Shown here: in pieces, positions 18,333 to 28,025 of the stretch | How positions within the stretch are numbered: the stretch's first letter is position 1 | Layout: every line of letters starts with the position of its first letter | NCBI RefSeq assembly: GCF_020532555.1 | Contig: NZ_JAJBBR010000005.1 | Span: 1 to 64,000 of the forward strand | Source: Microvirga lenta | GTDB taxonomy: Bacteria; Pseudomonadota; Alphaproteobacteria; Rhizobiales; Beijerinckiaceae | Direction of reading: 5' to 3' | Length of the DNA: 64,000 nt | Notes under the pieces: model-generated | The model's input: the letters and a program-made list of their open reading frames with translations, nothing else | The model's database searches: none | What the model was told of the DNA's origin: nothing | Translations under genes and position numbers: made by a program

Positions 18333-18407
<75 letters not shown>

Positions 18408-18567
18408 ATCTGATGTGGCGTGTACATAATGGCCTGAACCGTCGCTGGCAACCTCGTTTTGTGCATCCCGCTGGAGAGAGGAAATATCAGCGCTGGGCCT
18501 CAAATACCCTCTTGCAGCGTCAGGATCATGCGTCTATAAGACCGGCCTTCCCGATGTAAATCGGTGT

Positions 18568-18644
18568 CGGAGTGTAGCGCAGTCTGGTAGCGCACCACGT
18601 TCGGGACGTGGGGGTCGCAGGTTCAAATCCTGCCACTCCGACCA
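18568..18644 (+). tRNA. tRNA-Pro (anticodon CGG)
   Basis: The acceptor arm CGGAGTG (18568-18574) pairs with CACTCCG (18634-18640). The anticodon stem-loop CCACGTTCGGGACGTGG carries CGG. The T loop GGTTCAAATCC is canonical and the 3' CCA is encoded (18642-18644). The low-GC glycan gene cluster starts about 400 bases after its 3' end. Confidence 0.95.
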
Positions 18645-19047
18645 TTAATGGGCAAAAAATTGGAAGCCCTTCGCAAGTAATTGCTCGGCAGGATAACTCT
18701 CCGTTCCTGCTCTTTATGCCTTCAGGCCTTATCCACATCAGCGGCAGTGGATGCGATCTGGTTTGATTCATCTTCAGAAGTTGCAGGGCAATCTAGGGCG
18801 TGTGAGATGAGTCGCCTACTGCTGCACTCGAAATGCCCTCCCGACCGGTATCACATAAGGCATGTTCTGATCTTGGAGCATCGGCTTCGATCGCGACGCA
18901 CGCCCTACTCCATCCATGTCGTTGGCAGCGTGCCCACTCGTTTTCGCCCATGAAGCTTCGTGCAACCGGACCGGCGGGAATCACAATCCATTTGTATATT
19001 GTGGCAGTTGAGCCAAATAGGAAAGGTCGATAACAAGGGCTCATACA
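18645..19047. other. Intergenic gap after tRNA-Pro
   Basis: This 403-base region between tRNA-Pro and the FdtB-like gene shows no supported gene. A repeated tRNA 3' end that would mark an attachment site was not found downstream by eye. The promoter of the rightward sugar operon should lie here. Confidence 0.4.
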
Positions 19048-19062
19048 TTGTGGGGGGCCCCT

Positions 19063-20160
19063 ATGACAAGCCAGATTCTAATAAATGACTTACGTCGCCA
19101 TTTCGAGTCGACCTCTGCGGTGGTTCAGGAGGCGGTCGAACGCGTTCTGAAAAGCGGATGGTACGTCCTAGGCAAAGAGAACGAGGAATTCGAAAAGGAA
19201 TTCGCCCAATTCTGCGGAGTCCAGCACTGTGTTGGAGTGGCGAATGGTACTGACGCAATCGAGCTTGGACTTAGAGCACTTTCTGTAGGCAAAGAAAGTC
19301 GCGTAGCCACTGTGGCGAATGCAGGATACTATACAACGACAGCCCTTACCTTGATTGGGGCCATTCCGGTCTATGTCGATGTTGATCCGCAGACGCAACT
19401 CATGGACTTAACCCATTTAGGGCGCCTTGTTGCTCGAGGTGGAGTCGATGCCGTGGTTGTCACCCATCTTTTCGGCCTGCTTCATGATATGGAATCCATT
19501 CTGCGGATCACCCAACCTGCAGGCATTCCGGTTTTTGAGGACTGTGCCCAAGCCCATGGAGCACTCCGCGAGAAGCGCCCAGCAGGCAGCTTCGGGGCAG
19601 CTTCCAGCTTCAGTTTTTATCCTACTAAGAACCTGGGAGCACTTGGAGATGGAGGGGCCGTCGTTACTCAGGATACAGCCGTCGCGGCACGACTCCGAGA
19701 ACTGCGGCAGTATGGATGGGAATCCAAATACAGAGTTTCTGCAGAGAACGCGCGCAACAGTCGCCTCGACGAAATCCAGGCAGCGATCTTACGAGCCAAG
19801 CTACCATTCCTCGACGCATGGAACAGACGCCGCCGCGAGATTGCAACTCTATATTCGACCGCCATCAAACACCCTCGAATAAGCTGCCCTCCTGTTTATG
19901 GGGAGGAGTACGTTGGGCATCTCTATGTTGTCACCTGCGACGATCGCCAGAGCCTGCAACAACATTTAGCATCGGCAGGGATAATCACCGACATTCATTA
20001 TCCGGTCCCTGATCATATGCAGCCTACCCGGAAAGGCTCAAACGATGTCAGATTGCCGGTTACGGAAGAACTGGCGGACAAGATACTGACTCTTCCTTGC
20101 TATCCAGAGCTGAGAGACGAGGAATTCGGTCATATCATTACAACGATCAATCGGTGGTAA
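19063..20160 (+). CDS. FdtB/QdtB-like sugar-nucleotide 3-aminotransferase (DegT family)
   Basis: The protein has 365 residues from the ATG at 19063, which has a G-rich stretch just upstream; an ATG 15 bases earlier (19048) is in frame. Motifs are GVANGTDAIELGLRAL, VATVANAGYYTTTAL, EDCAQAHGA (PLP-contacting Asp) and SFYPTKNLGALGDGG with the Schiff-base Lys. The pattern fits transaminases that make dTDP-3-amino-3,6-dideoxyhexoses (FdtB, QdtB, WxcK). The WxcM-like fusion two genes downstream supplies the preceding isomerisation and the following acetylation, which supports the assignment. Confidence 0.83.
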   Translation: MTSQILINDLRRHFESTSAVVQEAVERVLKSGWYVLGKENEEFEKEFAQFCGVQHCVGVANGTDAIELGLRALSVGKESRVATVANAGYYTTTALTLIGAIPVYVDVDPQTQLMDLTHLGRLVARGGVDAVVVTHLFGLLHDMESILRITQPAGIPVFEDCAQAHGALREKRPAGSFGAASSFSFYPTKNLGALGDGGAVVTQDTAVAARLRELRQYGWESKYRVSAENARNSRLDEIQAAILRAKLPFLDAWNRRRREIATLYSTAIKHPRISCPPVYGEEYVGHLYVVTCDDRQSLQQHLASAGIITDIHYPVPDHMQPTRKGSNDVRLPVTEELADKILTLPCYPELRDEEFGHIITTINRW

Positions 20161-20164
20161 GTGA

Positions 20165-21145
20165 ATGTATTCGGTTATCATTCCTGTTTACCGCAACGAG
20201 GAATTCATACCCAAGCTTATTGGTGAATTCTCTCGGATTTCAGAAATCGTCTTGGAGCGATTTGGACTCGAGAGTGAATTTGTATTCGTCGTAGACGCAA
20301 GCCCTGATAACAGCTTTTCTCTCCTAGAAGAAAGCTTGGCTCAAGCTCCTTTCCGCTCTCAGCTTATACTTCACGCCCGCAATTTCGGCTCTTTCGCCGC
20401 GATTCGAACAGGGTTACGTGCAGCCAAAGGAGAGTACTTTTCGGTTATCGCCGCCGATCTTCAGGAACCTCCTGATCTTCTCGTTGCATTTCTGGAAAAG
20501 CTTCATGCAGACACTGCAGATATCGTCGTTGGTGTCCGTGAAGGGCGCGATGATCCAGCGGCCTCGCGTCTGGCGGCCAACATCTTCTGGGGTTTCTACC
20601 GACGCCTCATCGTGCGTGATATCCCGTCCGGGGGCGTTGACGTTTTCGGCTGCAATCGCCGGATCCGAGATGAGTTATTGACGCTTGACGAAGCGAACAG
20701 CTCTCTTGTTGGCTTAGTATACTGGCTAGGATTCCGGCGCAGTGAAGTGCGCTATCGCCGAAGAACACGAGAGTTTGGCAGGAGCGCCTGGACCTTCAGT
20801 AAAAAACTTACCTATTTGCTTGACAGCGTTTTTGCTTTCACTGACCTGCCTATCCGCATTCTAACTTTCCTAGGTGTTGTTGGAATCATAGTAGCTATCG
20901 TCCTTGCACTAGGAGTTATTGCGCTACGCATCATTGGCGAGATCGAAGTTGCAGGCTATACAGCAACAATAGTTGTCATCACCTTCTTTGGCGCGCTCAA
21001 TACCTTAGGAATTGGCCTAATCGGGGCTTATGCTTGGCGAGCATATGAGAACACCAAAAGGCGCCCGCTCGCGTTGGTACAGACAAGCCGCTCCTTCGAC
21101 GGCAATAACACTACCCATATCTCGACGAGGAATTTCCGCCCATGA
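20165..21145 (+). CDS. GT2 polyprenyl-phosphate glycosyltransferase (GtrB/DPM1-like)
   Basis: The 326-residue protein has an N-terminal GT-A domain ([21 protein letters not shown] at 42-50, [13 protein letters not shown] at 71-83, AADLQEPPD at 96-104). Two C-terminal hydrophobic helices lie at about 235-300, and the ending is KRRPLALV. The gene starts 4 bases after the transaminase stop and overlaps the next start by 4 bases, so it belongs to the same transcript. With GtrA downstream it may act as the GtrB component that loads sugar on undecaprenyl phosphate. Its donor could also be the dTDP-amino sugar of this operon. Confidence 0.85.
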   Translation: MYSVIIPVYRNEEFIPKLIGEFSRISEIVLERFGLESEFVFVVDASPDNSFSLLEESLAQAPFRSQLILHARNFGSFAAIRTGLRAAKGEYFSVIAADLQEPPDLLVAFLEKLHADTADIVVGVREGRDDPAASRLAANIFWGFYRRLIVRDIPSGGVDVFGCNRRIRDELLTLDEANSSLVGLVYWLGFRRSEVRYRRRTREFGRSAWTFSKKLTYLLDSVFAFTDLPIRILTFLGVVGIIVAIVLALGVIALRIIGEIEVAGYTATIVVITFFGALNTLGIGLIGAYAWRAYENTKRRPLALVQTSRSFDGNNTTHISTRNFRP

Positions 21146-22083
21146 GTTTAGTGTTCATACATCCGCATGCAATCTGTGAAAGTAAAGCTGTTGGCGCTGG
21201 AACACGCATATGGGCATTTGCACATGTCTTGCCAAACGCTCGCATTGGTTCAGATTGCAATATCTGCGATGGCGTCTTCATCGAGAACGACGTGATCATA
21301 GGAGATCGTGTCACCATAAAGTGCGGCGTTCAAATCTGGGATGGCATCTCTATCGAGAATGACGTCTTCATCGGCCCCAACGCAACTTTTACGAACGATC
21401 CCTTCCCTCGCAGTAAAGCATACCCAGAAGCGTTCTCCCGCACTGTCATCCGTCAAGGATCATCTATTGGGGGCAATGCAACAATTCTTCCGGGAATCGA
21501 AATTGGCATGGGAGCTATGGTAGGAGCCGGGGCGGTCGTCACACGATCGGTTCCTCCGAACGCTATTGTGGTCGGCAATCCAGCGCGCATCAAAGGTTAT
21601 GTAACGGACCTCCCTGCTCGCAGTACTACGATTGTGAATAACGGGCTTGGGCCAACCCCAGACGTTACACCGCTTAATGTCGGGCGTGCGAGCCTTCACA
21701 AACTTAAAATTGCCAAGGATATGCGGGGAGAGCTGTCTGTAGGAGAATTTGGACCCGATATTCCGTTCAAGCCCGAGCGCTACTTTCTTGTATACAACGT
21801 ACCCAGTCGCGAAGCACGTGGCGAGCATGCTCACAAGGAATGTGAACAGTTCCTAATCTGTGTCCGAGGCTCTTGCGGCGTCCTGCTGGACGATGGTCAA
21901 AGCCGGGTCGAAATCACCCTTGATCGACCAGAGGTCGGTTTGTATATGCCCCCTATGATCTGGGGAACGCAGTACCGCTACTCTCCTGACGCGATGCTGT
22001 TGGTCTTCGCGTCCCATAGTTACGATCCGGATGACTATATTCGCTCATACGATCAGTTCCGCTCGGCTGTAGCCCAACGATAA
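21142..22083 (+). CDS. Bifunctional WxcM/FdtD-like acetyltransferase and 3,4-ketoisomerase
   Basis: The 313-residue protein joins two enzymes. Residues about 1-155 form a left-handed beta-helix N-acetyltransferase (hexapeptide repeats, [40 protein letters not shown]). Residues about 170-310 form a QdtA/FdtA-type cupin ketoisomerase ([64 protein letters not shown]). WxcM and FdtD fuse the same activities, converting dTDP-4-keto-6-deoxyglucose to the 3-keto isomer and acetylating the 3-amino product. RmlA/RmlB-type enzymes for the first steps are not adjacent. Confidence 0.87.
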   Translation: MSLVFIHPHAICESKAVGAGTRIWAFAHVLPNARIGSDCNICDGVFIENDVIIGDRVTIKCGVQIWDGISIENDVFIGPNATFTNDPFPRSKAYPEAFSRTVIRQGSSIGGNATILPGIEIGMGAMVGAGAVVTRSVPPNAIVVGNPARIKGYVTDLPARSTTIVNNGLGPTPDVTPLNVGRASLHKLKIAKDMRGELSVGEFGPDIPFKPERYFLVYNVPSREARGEHAHKECEQFLICVRGSCGVLLDDGQSRVEITLDRPEVGLYMPPMIWGTQYRYSPDAMLLVFASHSYDPDDYIRSYDQFRSAVAQR

Positions 22084-22084
22084 G

Positions 22085-22459
22085 TTGTTTGCCGTGCAAC
22101 AGTCCTGGCCGCAATTCGCTCGCTTCCTTATAGGAGGCGGGCTGAACACCGCTTTCACCTATGCAGCTTTTCTGTTGCTCAATCTTTTTATTGAGGCAGT
22201 CGCTGCGTACACGATCGTATATATACTTGGAATAGCTATTTCTTATTTATTGAATACTTATTTTGTGTTTAAGGCGAGAAGCACCCTCTCCAAAGCGTTG
22301 AGATTTCCCGTAGTCTACATAATCCAGTACATTCTCGGCGTTGCGATATTGTCCATCCTACTAGAATACGGCTTTGACAGTCACGTCGCCATGCTCGGAG
22401 TGATATTTGTCAGCGTGCCCGTAACCTTTTTAATCTCCCGCGCTATACTCAAAAACTAG
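22085..22459 (+). CDS. GtrA-family membrane protein (putative lipid-linked sugar flippase)
   Basis: The 124-residue protein has four hydrophobic helices and the family signature QFARFLIGGGLNTAFTYAAF at the N-terminus, then YLLNTYFVFKA in the middle. GtrA proteins are thought to flip undecaprenyl-phosphate-linked glucose in serotype-conversion systems. It starts at TTG 2 bases after the WxcM-like stop, so it is co-transcribed. A GtrII-like glycosyltransferase lies convergent just downstream, and the GT2 two genes upstream could supply the GtrB role. Confidence 0.85.
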   Translation: MFAVQQSWPQFARFLIGGGLNTAFTYAAFLLLNLFIEAVAAYTIVYILGIAISYLLNTYFVFKARSTLSKALRFPVVYIIQYILGVAILSILLEYGFDSHVAMLGVIFVSVPVTFLISRAILKN

Positions 22460-22768
22460 CCATTCTACAGCAGGTCGCCCTTTAGGCAATTCGCACCAAC
22501 TAATCCGAGAGTTCCACCAGACCGGGCCTCCGTACACCTGCGACAGCTCAATGCCCGGTCCTGCTCAAAGGTTGAGATTGGCGGCAGCCCCATGGGCTCG
22601 CTAAACCATGCCCTTCGTCGGCAATCTGTTCAGGATCTTGTGTCAAGCCACTCGCGCCCTGAGCGTGAAGCATAATCTCACAACACCTGTTTGCTGATGA
22701 CCAACTGCTCAAGTCCGGTCCCGCTGCACAAGATCCCATAGCTGCGACTTGGGAAGACCGCTTCCGTG
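22460..22768. other. Convergent intergenic gap
   Basis: The 309 bases lie between the ends of the GtrA-family and GtrII-like genes. No gene and no convincing terminator hairpin with a T tract was found. Confidence 0.35.
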
Positions 22769-24301
22769 TTACGACTTTGGTGTCGTGAGACAGACAACAC
22801 CAAGCTTATCAATAATGGTGACGGACTCCGAGGCCGGCCACGAGGGCGACGATGCGCAATAGACTTGCGCCTTGTCTAATTCTGCAGGGGTGGGCTCAGC
22901 AAAATGATATCCCGTTGCCTGCTCCAACAATCCAATTTTCGCCCAACTCACCGCCAACGCCGACACATTCATATCGCCAATTGCCGTTGAGAGCCTGGAG
23001 CTTCTCGCCCAGTGCCCTCCTACGACAGCTACGGAAGACATCTGCGTGAACTGAGGTAGCATTTCTAGACGCGCAATGATCCGGTTCGCCTGCTGGGCAT
23101 CCCATAAATTGAGCCGGCGCTGATCAAAGAGAATTCTGTTGGAGGCACCGATATAGCTAACGCAGATGACGCATACAGAGACTCCGATCATCATGCGCGT
23201 TGGCTTTGAGGAGCTATGCCAAGCAAGGAGGACTGCACCTGCGATGAAAACTGATATGGGAGAAATCACCCGAGGCACGAGCCAAATGACACCACTCATC
23301 ACTGATGCCCCTGCTGACCAAGCAAGTGCTAGGCTCAACAAAATTGCGGACCCTATAGCTAAGACATAGCGCCGCGTACGAAGGCCCTGCCAGACAATTT
23401 TACAGAAACAAAAGCTCAAGACCGCAATAAGCAAAACTGCGATAGATCGCGGGACCAAGCCTGGGCTAGGCCACAAAGCCATACCAACTGCCGTGCCGAG
23501 AGCTTGCACTTTCACTCTTACATCAAGAAGCTTTGATAGATCAGCCCGACCATCCAATGGAATGTCTACAACAAATCTGATGAGCACGAGACTAACTGCA
23601 AGTATGGCCAAACAGATCGCTATGATCAGAAGCACCTGTAGGGGTCTTTCAAGACGGTATTTAAGCGCAGCTGCACCGCTTCTATTTTCGATGAGCCTCG
23701 CAGCTGTCGCCAACAGCCAAACAGTACCAATATGCGCCGCTGCAAGCTGATAAATACCCAATGAGGCAACAATCAAAGGCACGGAGACAAATGCCGCCAG
23801 CTGTACGGAGGATATATAAAAAGCAGCGGCCATACCTAAGGCAGATAAAAGAATCGCGAAGGTTATGTCGCTAGTAACATTAGAGAAGTGAAAGAATTCG
23901 GTATTGAACGGATGCAGCGTAAATATTGCGGCAAAGAGAAACGCTTCCGCAGGCGTCGGCTCCTTAAGAATCGCCACTGCAAACAAGAAGCCTGTTACAG
24001 CCAACATAACTACAGATAGAATCATTCCTGCAGATGTAACTTCAACACCGTGCACGCCTATGGTGTCACGGAGCCACCACAGTATTGCCCATCCGTACCG
24101 CCCCTGTGACAGGAGAAAATCGTAACTAGCCGCCGCCTCTTTGACGTATGCAGCGTGGTAAGTATCGATCGAGTAAAGCGGCGCTAAGATAGCCTGCCCA
24201 CGCGCAATGAATCCTAATATAATTACCCCCAGCAACGGTCGGTAATATCGCTGCCACATCAGATGCGAGGCGAGGCTTACTTTTTCAGCGCTAAGAATCA
24301 T
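22769..24301 (-). CDS. Polytopic membrane glycosyltransferase, GtrII-like
   Basis: The protein has 510 residues from the ATG at 24301; a TTG 54 bases upstream is the other option. About 10-12 hydrophobic helices are spread over residues 20-400, with a soluble C-terminal part. Near the N-terminus, YSIDTYHAAYVKEAAASYDF and QGRYGWAILWWL are followed by TLHPFNTEFFHFSN, a pattern typical of Glucos_trans_II (GtrII) proteins. These use undecaprenyl-phosphate-glucose to decorate O-antigen at the periplasmic face. With GtrA and a GT2 nearby it would complete a three-part Gtr set. Family assignment is by pattern only. Confidence 0.65.
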   Translation of the reverse strand: MILSAEKVSLASHLMWQRYYRPLLGVIILGFIARGQAILAPLYSIDTYHAAYVKEAAASYDFLLSQGRYGWAILWWLRDTIGVHGVEVTSAGMILSVVMLAVTGFLFAVAILKEPTPAEAFLFAAIFTLHPFNTEFFHFSNVTSDITFAILLSALGMAAAFYISSVQLAAFVSVPLIVASLGIYQLAAAHIGTVWLLATAARLIENRSGAAALKYRLERPLQVLLIIAICLAILAVSLVLIRFVVDIPLDGRADLSKLLDVRVKVQALGTAVGMALWPSPGLVPRSIAVLLIAVLSFCFCKIVWQGLRTRRYVLAIGSAILLSLALAWSAGASVMSGVIWLVPRVISPISVFIAGAVLLAWHSSSKPTRMMIGVSVCVICVSYIGASNRILFDQRRLNLWDAQQANRIIARLEMLPQFTQMSSVAVVGGHWARSSRLSTAIGDMNVSALAVSWAKIGLLEQATGYHFAEPTPAELDKAQVYCASSPSWPASESVTIIDKLGVVCLTTPKS

Positions 24302-24664
24302 GGGTTGGTATCTTTTGTGGAGGCGTAAGAGAATGCAACCAGTTCCATTGCCCAATCACGCTCGACTTTTCGGAGGGAACGCACAATTTTCCATGTGCCT
24401 TGAGGGATTGCAGCGCACCTGTCAACCGGAATTTGAGGACCGTTAACAGGACGAATACCCAGCATCCTCAAGACTATTCTAAGGACTAATTGCAATAACG
24501 AATGCCATTTACCACAACCATTACATCAAGTATTCTAATTACGAATGCACCTACTTTGAAATTTGGCCTACTATTTGAGATGTGGCACTCGCCACCAATC
24601 TTCGTCCTACGTAGCTGCGGGAGTTAATTAGCTCCGCAGAAGAGCCTCCGGCGATGGATCAACC
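24302..24664. other. Intergenic gap between GtrII-like and NUDIX genes
   Basis: This AT-rich 363-base region contains the upstream region of the GtrII-like gene and follows the end of the NUDIX gene. No gene is supported. Confidence 0.35.
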
Positions 24665-25243
24665 CTAGAGGTCGAGTACCTGCTTAAGCTTACCAGCAGC
24701 GCTGAGTCCGAGGTGAATGGACGCCACATCGTGAGTTTGCACGATCGCACCTGAGGCGCACATTCGAATTGCCTCCTCACAATCTACGAGATCGACCAGA
24801 ATGGCTTCAGCTGGATCCAAATGTTTAGGGAGGAGCGGTTCGGCATCTCGGGCGAGCACAACATAGAAATAGTTGGTTCGACTTGCGGCGCCAGGCGACA
24901 GCCGCGCGACCAAGCTCAGGTTGGTAGAAACATACCCTGTCTCCTCGGCAAGCTCCCGAGCCGCGGCCTCCAAAGGATTTTTATCTTCTTTATCAATGAT
25001 ACCCCCCGGCAACTCGGTCGTAATGAGGCCGAGGCCGTGCCTGTATTGCCGCACAAGAATGAGTTTATCTTCAGCAGTCAGGCCCAGAACAATCACGACA
25101 TCCGGATATTCCAGGACGTAATAGGGAGAAACCTCGACGCCGTCAGCAGTGACGCAGTCGTCAGCACGCAGGCGGATCCAACGATCCCGATGAATGTATC
25201 GAGAGCCGGTGACCTGCCAAGGAGGAAGTAGGTTGTCGCTCAT
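24665..25243 (-). CDS. NUDIX hydrolase (ADP-ribose pyrophosphatase-like)
   Basis: The protein has 192 residues from the ATG at 25243, where similarity to the family begins (LPPWQVTGSRYIHRDRWI); the open frame extends upstream without family features. The Nudix box runs from GGIIDKED through PLEAAARELAEETGY, with the metal-binding REL and EE. YYVLEYPDVVIVLGL and LVRQYRHG place it near ADP-ribose/nucleoside-diphosphate-sugar pyrophosphatases. It could hydrolyse NDP-sugars of the neighbouring cluster, or may serve unrelated housecleaning. Confidence 0.85.
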   Translation of the reverse strand: MSDNLLPPWQVTGSRYIHRDRWIRLRADDCVTADGVEVSPYYVLEYPDVVIVLGLTAEDKLILVRQYRHGLGLITTELPGGIIDKEDKNPLEAAARELAEETGYVSTNLSLVARLSPGAASRTNYFYVVLARDAEPLLPKHLDPAEAILVDLVDCEEAIRMCASGAIVQTHDVASIHLGLSAAGKLKQVLDL

Positions 25244-25788
25244 GCGAGCGGTATAATCAAACTTGTTCGAGAGACAAGCGGCGATGGGCGATTGCAAGAC
25301 ATCCTGGGCGCAAGATCTAGAAACGATCTTCGGAAGTGATTCTTGGCTTTCTCCCTGAGAATGCGGGAGAGCGCTTAGCATCACAAGACCAGCCTGAGCC
25401 GACCCGGCAACCTTCCCAATTCGGTCTGGAGTGGCGCTTGAAACCAATCCTTTCTCCGCGAGCTGAGAGCCCTAGCATTTGCCCACCAGAGATCGTTCGG
25501 ATGCCGCCCGCACGCCATTGCACGTACCCCTTCTGGCTAAGGAACTAAAATCGCACGAGGATCTTAAATGGGCTTCTGAGTACAACGAATATCAAAAACA
25601 CTTCAAATATGAAGCCGCCTCGACAAATATCCTAAGGATATAGCGGGCGTCTTGCACTAGGAAAATTCGCAGTAGCAAGTACGAGCATTCAATACACTTG
25701 GTGCGAAAGGCGCAAGTAGTTCCGCAAAAATACCACTCAATACTCAATTACAGAATGCCTTCTGCACCCGAACAATAGGGATGAAGCG
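25244..25788. other. Divergent AT-rich intergenic region
   Basis: These 545 bases separate the leftward NUDIX gene from the rightward RTX gene and must contain both promoters. No gene, repeat or clear operator was recognised. Confidence 0.35.
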
Positions 25789-26697
25789 ATGGCTATTATC
25801 AACGGCGGAACCGGTGACAACAACCTCATCGGAACAAATGAAAACGATATCATCAACGGCTTTGCTGGAGAGGACATCATTCTCGGCCTGTCGGGAGATG
25901 ATCAAATCCTTGGCGGAATCAATTTTGACCGCATCGACGGCCAAGGCGGGAACGACAGCATCTATGGCGGAGGCGGGATCGATTTCATTGCTGGTGGACC
26001 GGACAACGATTTGATCTTTGGCGGCTCTGGCGATGATCAGCTGATTGGCAATTTCGGAGCCGATCAAATCTATGGGAATGTCGGAAACGACTATGCCGCG
26101 GGAAACGAAGGGAATGACACGCTCTATGGTGGCTCTGGCAACGACTTCTTCGTCGGCGAGGCTGGGATCGATCTGATCTACGGCCAGAACAACGACGACT
26201 TCCTGGCGGGCGGCTTGGACAACGATACTGTATCGGGAGGAAGTGGCAGAGATCTCGTTGAAGGCAACGAGGGTGACGATGTGGTGTCCGGCGGATCCGG
26301 CAACGACGTCTTGCGTGGCGGAATGGGAAACGACAGGCTCTGGGGTGGATCGGGCCGCGATGTATTGCTTGGCGGAGAGGGCCTCGACGCTTTCGTGTTC
26401 AATACCACCCTTAATGCGTCAACGAATGTAGATAGGATTCGGGATTTCAGCGTTGCTGAGGATGTTATCTTCCTCAGTCGCAATATCTTTACCGAAGCCG
26501 GAATTGCTGGAGTTCTTTCGTCGGACGCATTCCAGATCGGGACGGCCGCCACGGATGCCGCGGACCGTATCCTCTATAACCAAGCCACCGGCGCTCTTTA
26601 CTACGACCCAGACGGCAATGGCTCTGCCAACCAGGTCCAGTTTGCTCGTCTGTCAGCTGGTCTCGCTTTGACTAACGAGGATTTTGTCATCATCTGA
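25789..26697 (+). CDS. RTX (hemolysin-type calcium-binding repeat) protein
   Basis: Nearly all of residues 5-195 of this 302-residue protein consist of GGxGxDxxx-type nonapeptide repeats (GGSGDDQLIG, GGSGNDFFVG, GGAG-like variants), which form a calcium-binding beta roll. The last 100 residues (DAFVFNTTLN, VDRIRDFSVAEDVIFLS, ending in an aliphatic stretch) look like the peptidase-M10-type serralysin C-terminal module with an uncleaved type I secretion signal. There is no N-terminal signal peptide and no enzymatic domain. It is probably exported by a TolC-type ABC exporter encoded elsewhere. Confidence 0.88.
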   Translation: MAIINGGTGDNNLIGTNENDIINGFAGEDIILGLSGDDQILGGINFDRIDGQGGNDSIYGGGGIDFIAGGPDNDLIFGGSGDDQLIGNFGADQIYGNVGNDYAAGNEGNDTLYGGSGNDFFVGEAGIDLIYGQNNDDFLAGGLDNDTVSGGSGRDLVEGNEGDDVVSGGSGNDVLRGGMGNDRLWGGSGRDVLLGGEGLDAFVFNTTLNASTNVDRIRDFSVAEDVIFLSRNIFTEAGIAGVLSSDAFQIGTAATDAADRILYNQATGALYYDPDGNGSANQVQFARLSAGLALTNEDFVII

Positions 26698-26725
26698 CAA
26701 AGGCGGCGAGAACTGAGCGCTGAAA

Positions 26726-26752
26726 GGAGGGTCATTGCCGCAATGACCCTCC
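26726..26752 (+). terminator. Strong hairpin after the RTX gene
   Basis: A 12-bp perfect stem (GGAGGGTCATTG with CAATGACCCTCC) closes over a 3-base loop 29 bases after the RTX stop. A T tract is absent, so this may be a terminator that depends on other factors or an mRNA-stabilising hairpin. Confidence 0.65.
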
Positions 26753-26990
26753 GCAGAAGCTATACCGTTCGGTGCACTCTCTCTCATTTCCTCGAAATTA
26801 TCAGCTGCGTGTCTCGTTCAGGCGCTGGAGCACTCGACTGCCTGGATCTGAGACATGCGGACGACCATGTCTCCGTCGTAGCTGAGACATGGCTGCAGTT
26901 GATGCAGACATATCCGCCCATCCCAGACTCACCTACATCCTCTCTTAATCCCTCCCTGCGACTATCCCCCTCCGCAGGGAGAGGGCTGTC

Positions 26991-27362
26991 GTGAAGAAAT
27001 GTATAATCGTCGTCGGTGTGGCGCTGGCCGCTGCGGGGTGCACGCCGACCATTCATGAGACGGTGGCCGTCTCGTGCTCCGACTATATCGGCCGCCCGAT
27101 TTCCGAGCGCATCGCGGCCCTGGGGCCGCCGCAGGCCGTCTATCGAATCAGCCCGACCGAGGTCGGATACGTCTTCGAAACCAAGGAAACGACCCTGGTC
27201 GGGGGGCAGACCTACTACACGGTCAACTACATGGTCGGGGTCGACCGGCACCGCACGCCGATCTACCCCGTCACCACCAAATGCCGGGGCTTCGTCGTCA
27301 GCACCCCCTCCCCGGCCACGCCGGTCTCCCAGCGCATCATCGTGGACGTGCTGCAACCGTGA
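26991..27362 (+). CDS. Small hypothetical lipoprotein
   Basis: The 123-residue protein starts at GTG (KKCIIVVGVALAAAGC). The hydrophobic N-terminus ends in a lipobox with the likely lipidated Cys at residue 17. The mature part has no recognised domain but contains GRPISERIAALGPPQAVYRI, a pattern seen in short outer-membrane lipoproteins with an SmpA-like fold. A purine-rich Shine-Dalgarno sequence (AGGGAGAGGG) lies upstream, partly inside a dyad (26952-26959 with 26974-26981). Function unknown. Confidence 0.72.
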   Translation: MKKCIIVVGVALAAAGCTPTIHETVAVSCSDYIGRPISERIAALGPPQAVYRISPTEVGYVFETKETTLVGGQTYYTVNYMVGVDRHRTPIYPVTTKCRGFVVSTPSPATPVSQRIIVDVLQP

Positions 27363-27401
27363 TCCTGCCGCCGCGGGTCTCGCCGCGCCGCGAAGGCGCG
27401 C

Positions 27402-27662
27402 TCACCACAACGTCTCGGTGACGAGCCACGCCGCAAGGCTGAGGACCGACAGGACGGCCATCGACAGCCCCGCCTTCATCAGGAAGCCGACCCGGTGCTC
27501 CCACAGATGGGTCAGGCGCTCCACTTCATCCGTCAAGGGAGCCTTCAGCAGCGCCCTGAACTTTTCCTTGGCGTACCACGCGCCGCCGAGGGCGGCGACC
27601 GACAGCCAGCCCAGCAGGAGAGAGAGGGTCCACAGCACGTCTCGGAAGCTTTCAAAGGTCAC
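27402..27662 (-). CDS. Small hypothetical membrane protein
   Basis: The 86-residue protein begins at GTG and has a hydrophobic segment at about 10-28 and another at 62-84, separated by a charged loop (EVERLTHLWEHRVGF). No family is recognised. It is convergent with the preceding lipoprotein gene, with 39 bases between them. Confidence 0.55.
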   Translation of the reverse strand: MTFESFRDVLWTLSLLLGWLSVAALGGAWYAKEKFRALLKAPLTDEVERLTHLWEHRVGFLMKAGLSMAVLSVLSLAAWLVTETLW

Positions 27663-28025
27663 GGATCACCCTTCCTGTTTCGTCCGAACCCGTTCGATCA
27701 TAAGGCCTCGCAGCCCGATCCGAAACGCGACGCATGATCGAAAGGGGCCATCATCCCTCGCCCTGCTCCACCTGCGGCGAGAGGTCGAGGATCATGCCGT
27801 TTCCGGCCTTCCGGTCCCAAAACTGTCATGATGGCGGCCGTATCCTGCCGCGGGAGAATGCCCCGGCTCAACGAAAGACCGCCCTCCGCTCGGCCTTGGT
27901 AAGCAAGTCGTGACCGGACGAAAGCCTTCGCGGGGTGGAAAGGCGGAAGCTGGGCCTTTAACGGGTTCGGTGCCGGTGCGGATGGAAGAACCAGCCCCCG
28001 GATCCCTTCTACGGAGAAGAAACTC
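27663..28025. other. Intergenic gap upstream of doxX-like gene
   Basis: The 363 bases show no supported gene. They contain the upstream regions of two divergent genes; GAAGAAACTC just before the DoxX start is a plausible ribosome-binding region. Confidence 0.35.
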
